Positions 57,144 through 64,000 of a DNA stretch of 64,000 nt are shown piece by piece. Origin of the DNA: Macrotrachela quadricornifera (lineage: Eukaryota > Rotifera > Eurotatoria > Philodinida > Philodinidae). The notes under the pieces were generated by a model. That model saw only the letters and a list, made by a program, of their open reading frames with translations, ran no database searches and had not been told where the DNA came from. Where the stretch lies: positions 1,379,202-1,443,201 of the forward strand of contig JAJEKB010021302.1 of assembly GCA_022393335.1 (NCBI GenBank). Reading direction: 5' to 3'. Every line of letters starts with the position of its first letter. The first letter of the stretch is position 1. The translations under genes and the position numbers were made by a program.

Positions 57144-59450
57144 GTATAGACATTCTACAATATTTCAAATTTTATATAATTATCTCAGTTAATGGTCGAT
57201 CTTCTCTTTTAAGTATGTTCTTTTTTTCGATTTTTCTACTTTTATCGATCAAGATGAAGTGGTCAGGAGCGTAAATATGGCGGGACGAATGGAATATAAC
57301 GCCTCCCCTTCCCGCTTACAAAAATTGTTAGAGAAAATGAGGTTTTCACCTCCTTTGCTTTTAAAAATTTCGTTCATTTTTGCTTGTCGAAACAGAAAAA
57401 AAGTTTACATCGTCTCAGAGCTGTCGTGATTGGGGAAAAGCAGACGGAATCTCCAATTTTTTAAAATTTTATTTTATTCGCTCGATATTTTTTGACAGTT
57501 TAAAAAGAAAATTTTATAGATTACAAGAAATTTTTGGAAGATTTCAAAATTTTTCGACCTCTCTAATCTTGAACGGTTCGCGACTACCTTATCAATGCTT
57601 CTAGAAACTTAATTTTTAAGATCGTCAGAACAGAAAAACTGGAATTATGCTCCCCCCCCTCTGTCTTTGAGACTAGAGAATGCATCAATCAAAGATTTTC
57701 AATAGTCACTCTTCGGACAATTAGATTTTTTCAAATTAGTAATTGAGGAAGCGACGTTTTTTTGGTACCTACCTTTCAAACCATCAGATTTTCTCGATTG
57801 GGAATGAGATCAAACACATATTTACCAGATCGAGCTTTCATCCTATCATTTTTTTTCATATTGGATATTAACTCAATCATATATTATCGATACTATCAAA
57901 AATATACGATTCAATGAGTTTCCAGTGTGAAAAGTTACATTGGATAAAAGCTTGACATGGAAGAAGTGTAATTCATTGCCAGCCGGCTATTAAAAATGTC
58001 TGAAAGGTTATATTCGCTAGTACGGAAATAGTCACTATACTAAAGCACTATTCGATTCTCCAAAATTGAAACTCTTTGCTCAAACTTACGCCTTTAATCA
58101 TTCGTTTTCTTTAGTGCGGATAGTTCATTGACCTTCTCATCGACATACGAACTCAGTTCATTTTATGTCATCTTGTATTCAGATCAGAGAAAAAGAATCA
58201 GCCTTGTTGTAAACTATTATCTGAACGATGCTACACGCTTCACTGATTATTATTGATGCTGAAGATATCGCTACAATTGAGAATGAAATACTGGGGAACG
58301 AAGGTATACTATATTTTAGCTTTTCAAATAAAAAGTCTGTCATCGCCCTTTTTCTTTGAATAGGTTAAATAAGCCAAATATCGTTTTTCACGGACTATCT
58401 GTTGGTGCCATAAAAGCTATGGGTAATCTCCATTTTGAAGTCTGAATGATTGACATATTTTGAAAAATAACAAAAGTTTAAAGTATTTTTTAGCAAAAGT
58501 ATACTTTGTTCGTTCATATAAAATTATTTATGAAGAATTTAAAAAGACATGATCTGATCGAAAAAATAATGCTCTTTCTTTTTGCAAACGTTTGAAATAG
58601 CAGAATGCTTTTGTCCACAAAAAAGGATTTTCAGAGGAACCTTATATGGTGGATTTAATACTAACTCTGTATGGTCTTTCGTTTTAGATAATCAAATATA
58701 AAATCAAAAATTTTTCCTAGGTCAAGTATCTCTTTCTTACTCATTTTTCTGAAGAACCCTCTCTTAATTATTGTATGTTATCGATTACACAAATTGACAT
58801 TGCATGTGCTTCACAGACAAACAACATCACTTCGAAACTGAAACATGTATATCTTATCTTGTATACTGACTTATTAGTTATCTTTTTCCTTTTTCTTTCA
58901 TCCTTTTTCATGTAAAAAAATTTAACAAAAAACACCTAAAAGTACTTGTTATTTTTTTCTATTAATTTTTATTTTTTATAGTATTTTCGAGAGATAAATT
59001 CTCAATAAATATAGTGCATACCATATATATGGAACCGTAACTTATTCTCTTTTCAATAGATTAAATAACAGAGAATTTATTAAGAATGTATCACAAATTA
59101 GTAGCTACATCAATGATTTGTTGGAGAAGGTATGCAAACTATTTTTTTTACCAACATCTGTGTATCTCACTTTTTTCTTTCTATTCTTTCTTACCTCCGC
59201 TTTGCTTTATAAATTCAAAAGTCGATCAACAAAGGAGTTAATAACACGTTTTCTACTTTAAAAAGTATTTTTGCGTATGTTTCGGTCAAAAGATATGAAA
59301 AACACTTTAAAAAGTTTCACCTATAAATACTGTTTCTATTTGAAAAAAACTTTTCAAAGTATTCTTCTCCGCTGACTCTGTTTGTTTTTTTTCCTTGCGA
59401 TTTCATTTCCGTTAGTGAAAGTATAACCTCAAATTTGACCACTTGCAAAC
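57144..59450. other. Non-coding stretch, no gene seen
   Basis: AT-rich DNA upstream of the oxidase gene. A GCGGGACG/CCTCCCC patch near 57280-57320 and a C run near 57651 may be traces of another hAT-like end, but no partner was found. Confidence 0.45.
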
Positions 59451-62400
59451 ATGACCCAAAAGTAAGTTAGTTTATGACAATAATTCTCACATTGATAAAG
59501 ACATTGTTGCAGTCAAGTTGTCATCTCGAAGACTCTATGGATCATCTACAGTGGGCTAGTGATGCTGCTGTCATTTACCAGTGCTTCTCCGTCCATCCCT
59601 GCTATGAGGAATTCTGCTAGTGAGTATTTTTTGTTCTTTTAATCGGAAATTAACATCGATTTTTCATGTCCGAAAATACTTACATTTGAATAAAAGAACT
59701 TGTGTATTTATTCATCAGTGCTCGATATGGAAGCCCTAGCGACTAGAGACTGAGTGGTTCCACTTTAGTTTCAATCTGATGAATCTGAACTTATGATATG
59801 AAACTGTACTAGCCCAAGAGGCTAGAGATAATTTTTGACCCTTCAAATTGACTTGTTCAAAGACTAAGCATTCTTTTTGGCAAATCTATACGAGCTCTCT
59901 CAAAATTAAATAGTACGAAGCCATTATCTCAGCTAACATTCCTATTTACCCTATATGAAGTTTGAAATTGGTCAACTTATCTTAACCCAATCCGACTCTA
60001 ATATTCACAAACATTTGTAAATAGTTCAAGTTGTCCACCACTTGCAAATTTTTTTCTGACTAACTGAATAATCGCTCTATGTCACTTCTTCGTTCTTTTT
60101 CATATTATACGAAGCATGTGCAAAAAAATGAAGGAAGTTTTCAGCTTTTTTCTCTCTATCGTCTTTTATATAAATACGACCGAAATTTTGAAACAGTTCA
60201 CATGTCGTTTTAAGAAATTGATAGAGAAGATAGTGCTAGCTTACTTAGCGAAGTAAGTTCTCTGGATGAGGATTCTGATAGAATGCATCTTGAATCTGAC
60301 AGTTCTGACGAAAAAGTTACTGATAACAAGGAAATTACACGGAAAGCAAAGTGACCATTCTACAGATTCGTGAAAATCTTGTTCGGTCTCTCCTGCTTGG
60401 CGCGCCAATTGAGAAGCTAACATCTGGCCCAAGACAACAATCAGCAAGTCATTCGAAGCACAACACTCGCTGATCACAAGCTCGAAAAAAAAGAAGGATC
60501 TACGCGCAATGTCGACAGATGATGCACCTTCTGATTGTAATAAATTTTTTGCCTTGAGTGTTTTAATGACAAGCATGATTTCATGGAGTAAAGAACTCAA
60601 GTAAACTACCAAAGGCAGCACAGTTGAGTCGAATATGTGTATCGGTTTGGGCTAGACCAAAGATTAAAGATCAAATCCAACATTGTTAGTAGAATTTTTC
60701 AATATTTTTCTACAATTTTTCGACGGTTTGAAACATCTTCTAAGATTTTCTGCGGATATAATACGTAATTCAATAAAAAATAATGATGATTTATAGGCAA
60801 CCATGTCAAAACTACGGATGTTTGTCAAAGTATCAAAAATAATATTAGCTCTCACTCACAAGTATTCTATTGGCCCGACCCAAATTACTTTGAGGACATC
60901 AAGCACTATGCCACATCATCGACTGAAAATCCGGTTTGCAGTGTTGAGCCCGCAACAGCTGCTGATGTGGCAACGGTTGTAAGTGAAATGGATATCTATC
61001 ATGATTGATAATATCAGAAATATTGATATATAGATGAAAATTATTCGTGAAGCTCGAGTTCCCTTTGCTGTCAAAGGCGGTGGACATAGCACAAATCCCG
61101 GATTCAGTTCGACAACAGGCGTTCATATCGCCATGAAGCGCTTTTCCAACGTCGTTGTCCATGCGGACAATCAGACAGTTGATGTGGGCCCAGGACTCAT
61201 TTGGGACGATGTGTACAAGGTACTTGAACCGCATAATATCAATGTCATTGGCGGTCGAGTCTCCGGTGTTGGTGTTGCTGGATTTACACTCGGTGGTGGG
61301 TATTCATGGAAATCAAACCAATTTGGTCTCGCTATTGACAATGTGATTGGATATGAAGTAAGAACTAAGTGATTATTCTATTTATAAAAAATAATCATGG
61401 GCTTTCAAGGACGTGATGTGTATGAGAGCTAAAATTCCGTGCTACAAGTATACATTTGACAACTAATTCAAATAGGGGAGACTCTGAGACACTATTCATA
61501 TAATCTTGCATGATCTGCACGAGAGAGAAGAGCCCTTTAAATTTTCTATTTCGACATATTATTTTAGCTTGTCACACCAAATGGTACAATTGTAAATGTG
61601 ACTAATGACTCGTATCCAGACATTTTTTTCGGACTGAAAGGTGGATTCAACAATTTTGGTATCGTGACCAATTTTAAACTGCGTGCTCACCCACAAACTC
61701 TAGTCTATGGTGGCCTTCTCGTTTATATTGATGTACATCAATTTGACAATGTCTTGAAAGCTGTGATGGACTTTCGAGATAATAACAAAGATCCTAAAGC
61801 AGAAGTCTTGGTCTCGTTCACACATCAAACAGGACTGGTTACTTTCGATCTTACTCTCTTCTATGACGCTCCGACAGCTCCTGAAAATATCTTCAAGAAT
61901 TTTACAAGTATTCCTCATATGGGCACTCTCAAAACTCGCTCATTTCTTTCATTCGTTAAAGTGGTGCCCATCTATGTTACCGATGGCCGACGGTAAGTCA
62001 CTATCTTGTATCAATAAAGTCGTTTGCATGAGGACAAATGAGAATTGTTTTAGTACAAGAGTATATTTTTCAATTTTATATAGTATGAAAGATTATAAAT
62101 TTGGGTAAACTACGTTTCGTACCACGCTTTCCGAACACCCGCACCCTCAATTACGAACATCCTGTTTTTTCGTTACGGACACCATGTCTTTTTTCTTCTG
62201 TCAGGAGTTCGTAAAGACAGGGTGGTACGAAACGTAGTTTTCCCATAAATTTTTCAAATAACTAGAAGTTAACGAAAATGTTTTTGTAGTCGATTACGTT
62301 TCAAAATGTACTATCATATTGTTATATTTCTAGCGGTCGCTTCCATACAGTCTCAGTGACAAACTTGACTGATCGAGTGCTTCAAGAAGTTAAGAACCAG

Positions 62401-62808
62401 ACCATTTATAATGCTGCAAAGTTTGACTCGAAGCTTGATGCATTCGTCTCATTTACTGCAGAACCATTTCTATCAACATATTTCGACAAATCACAGGGTG
62501 GTGCATATCCACATTACCCATCGTCTACTCCACTTCTTCCTATCTTCCTTCAGTTCAGCTGGCGGTTACCTGCGGACGATGACTATTTTATCAATGAGAT
62601 TAAATTATCGGCAGACGCTATTATACAAGCAACACGCAATGATAAACAAAATACTAATGGTACAATACAAATTCGTTATCCGAATTATGCTCTCGACACT
62701 ACTCCTCTATCTGAGATGTACGGCGACAATCTACCACGACTTCAAAGCATTCGTAGAGCATGGGATACCGACAGTGTCATGAACCTTACTGGAGGATTTA
62801 GGTTTTAA
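59451..62808 (+). CDS. FAD-linked oxidase, berberine-bridge/6-HDNO-like, secreted
   Basis: Six exons: 59451-59461, 59513-59619, 60797-60978, 61034-61357, 61568-61992 and 62334-62808. They sum to 1524 bp, an intact 507-residue frame, normal for this family. All junctions are GT-AG and every phase closes. The N-terminus has a hydrophobic leader (WIIYSGLVMLLSF), so it is exported or membrane-anchored. Then VCSVEPATAADV, the FAD-binding PFAVKGGGHSTNPG block with His118 in the place that bonds FAD, GRVSGVGVAGFTLGGGYSW, and GLKGGFNNFGIVTNF; the end LTGGFRF matches the family's usual C-terminus. The Cys that gives a second FAD bond in plant enzymes is not seen (VSGVGVAG), suggesting single attachment as in fungal and bacterial members. 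These oxidise alcohols, sugars or amines with O2. The family is rare in animals and common in fungi, so gene transfer is plausible. Intron 2 (1177 bp) and intron 5 (341 bp) are enlarged by insertions. Confidence 0.88.
59620..60796. other. Large intron 2 of the oxidase, with possible element remnant
   Basis: About twenty times longer than the shortest neighbouring introns. Plus-strand codons near 60220-60350 give an acidic stretch, SSLDEDSDRMHLESDSSDE, ending in a stop, reminiscent of transposase N-termini such as PiggyBac but too short to call. The 126-codon minus frame at 60241-60621 is its shadow. Confidence 0.4.
62102..62245. mobile_element. 144-bp MITE in intron 5 of the oxidase
   Basis: Inverted ends TGGGTAAACTACGTTTCGTACCAC and its near-complement, flanked by TAAATT on both sides (62096-62101, 62246-62251). 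No coding sequence. It adds length to the intron but leaves both splice sites untouched. Confidence 0.88.
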
Positions 62809-64000
62809 CAGAACTAAATCGACTATCACACTTCTTTGTCAATATGTTATGCGTTTTTTATTCTAAACTTTTAACTGTAATAAATTGAAAAGAAAATATT
62901 TGATAATACTTGTTTGATAAGTATCAACTATTTTTCATTAAGTATTTTAAGTAACTTTAACTTGCTGGACTCGGCTCAGTTCAACCTTAAAAAAAACATG
63001 AATTGATCTTATCTATGAACAAGACATAAAAAACTCAGGTATTTTATTTTTAATTTTAACTAAAATTTTAAAGATTATTAACTGTAGCAAGAAGTAATAT
63101 CGATAAACAACAAAATACATATAGTTTCACCTTTATACTCATTTCACTTTTTTTCTTTTAGGCAGATATCAATAGAGAGGATAATAGACACTTTAAAATC
63201 AACAAGGTAAGAATGATTGCTAACAAAAAAAGGCGAAGAGTTCGAAAAGAGATAGCTTTACTTTTGTTACACTATTGCTGTAACAACTAACATTACTACA
63301 AATAGCCATCGGTGGTCCTTACTGCATGCCGGATATCCGTTCTTCTTCGATCGGACGTAGCTGTTTTCATCATTTGTATTATATATTTTCACACGTAATA
63401 CTTCGGTGAATACTTATTACTGTTCTTGTTGCAAGTGGCACATATGCTACATAGTTCTTACGTATTGGTTTTTAATTTTTCATAGGTTTCATATTTGTAT
63501 TGTTTCATGACGATTTTACACTAAATTATTACTACGATTTTGCTTAAGATCTCGATCATTGCTATCGCAGGAAATTCGGCTAATGTTTGTGTTATCAGGC
63601 AGATCCAATGAACAGTGGGCATTGGTCGAATCGATAGTGATTGGGGCATTAGTTCTTTAATTACTTAGACAGTAAATACTCCCGACCGAAAAGGAAGAAG
63701 GAAAAAGATGGATTTCTATGATTACCATTTTAAAGAGTAGTTTTTTATGTAGCTATCTATTGTTGGAAAGGATTGAGAAATTGTACAATTATTTTCAAAC
63801 TGAATCTTTGTGAAAGATTTTGTTTATTATTGAAACATATCGAAAGAAATTTACACGTGAAAATTTTCCAAGATAAAACCAGTTCTAATCAAAATGGATC
63901 TTAAATAATATTTCGTTGTAACCGTTTAAAGTTTTGTTTAGAATTTTAATAAAACAAAAGGTGTTTTAATCACTCGATGTGTTGACCTATATAAAAAAGC
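62809..64000. other. Downstream non-coding stretch
   Basis: AATAAA follows the oxidase stop at about 62879. Beyond it no gene is recognised. A piece at 63900-63950 (AATAATATTTCGTTGTAACC, GTTTTGTTTAGAATTTTAAT) repeats 28212-28260, so a dispersed repeat extends to the window edge. Confidence 0.5.

Noticed and set aside
60241..60621. 126-codon minus-strand gene within the oxidase intron
   Set aside because: No domain or start context; likely the shadow of a decayed plus-strand sequence.

Overview
The window looks like metazoan nuclear DNA. It is AT-rich, its genes are split by short GT-AG introns (mostly about 50-80 bp), and it is crowded with transposable elements. A six-blade NHL protein, an F-box fragment, Penelope-like and Helitron elements, and enzymes of likely foreign origin all fit a bdelloid rotifer (Rotaria- or Adineta-like). 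That placement is an inference, not a database result. I saw no tRNA, rRNA or CRISPR array, and no run of the hexamer telomere repeat.

Layout. 1-4610: non-coding DNA with one ~600 bp hairpin element. 4611-9229: a Penelope-like retroelement with exact 15-bp target duplications, split by a second element that carries a third (three nested insertions). 9617-12859: about 34.5 copies of a 94-bp satellite, beside a 10-N assembly gap. 14591-16537: a degraded hAT-like element. 18553-21545: Helitron helicase remnant, a TIR element, the tail of a GPCR gene and a Helitron 5' end. 22125-25160: a secreted RNase T2 gene, then a frameshifted F-box gene between two direct repeats. 29303-34841: two tail-to-tail paralogues encoding membrane-anchored ectodomain proteins. 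35345-38348: NHL propeller and a UDP-sugar epimerase. 41762-43579: an intronless transporter-methyltransferase fusion. 43751-47880: nested foldback elements. 48903-50327: a P-loop small-molecule kinase. 50430-57143: foldback, Helitron, minisatellite and hAT elements, including two more hairpins of the family seen at 2.7 kb. 59451-62808: a complete six-exon FAD-linked oxidase gene.

The genes do not form an operon or a shared pathway. RNase T2, the two ectodomain proteins and the oxidase all carry N-terminal hydrophobic leaders and so enter the secretory route. The epimerase and the transporter-methyltransferase fusion could act in glycan or Golgi chemistry, but nothing here ties them together. 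The most unusual items are a family of four hairpin elements whose arms match each other far better than the copies match one another, the DMT-methyltransferase fusion, and a satellite whose only fast-changing part is a six-base window.
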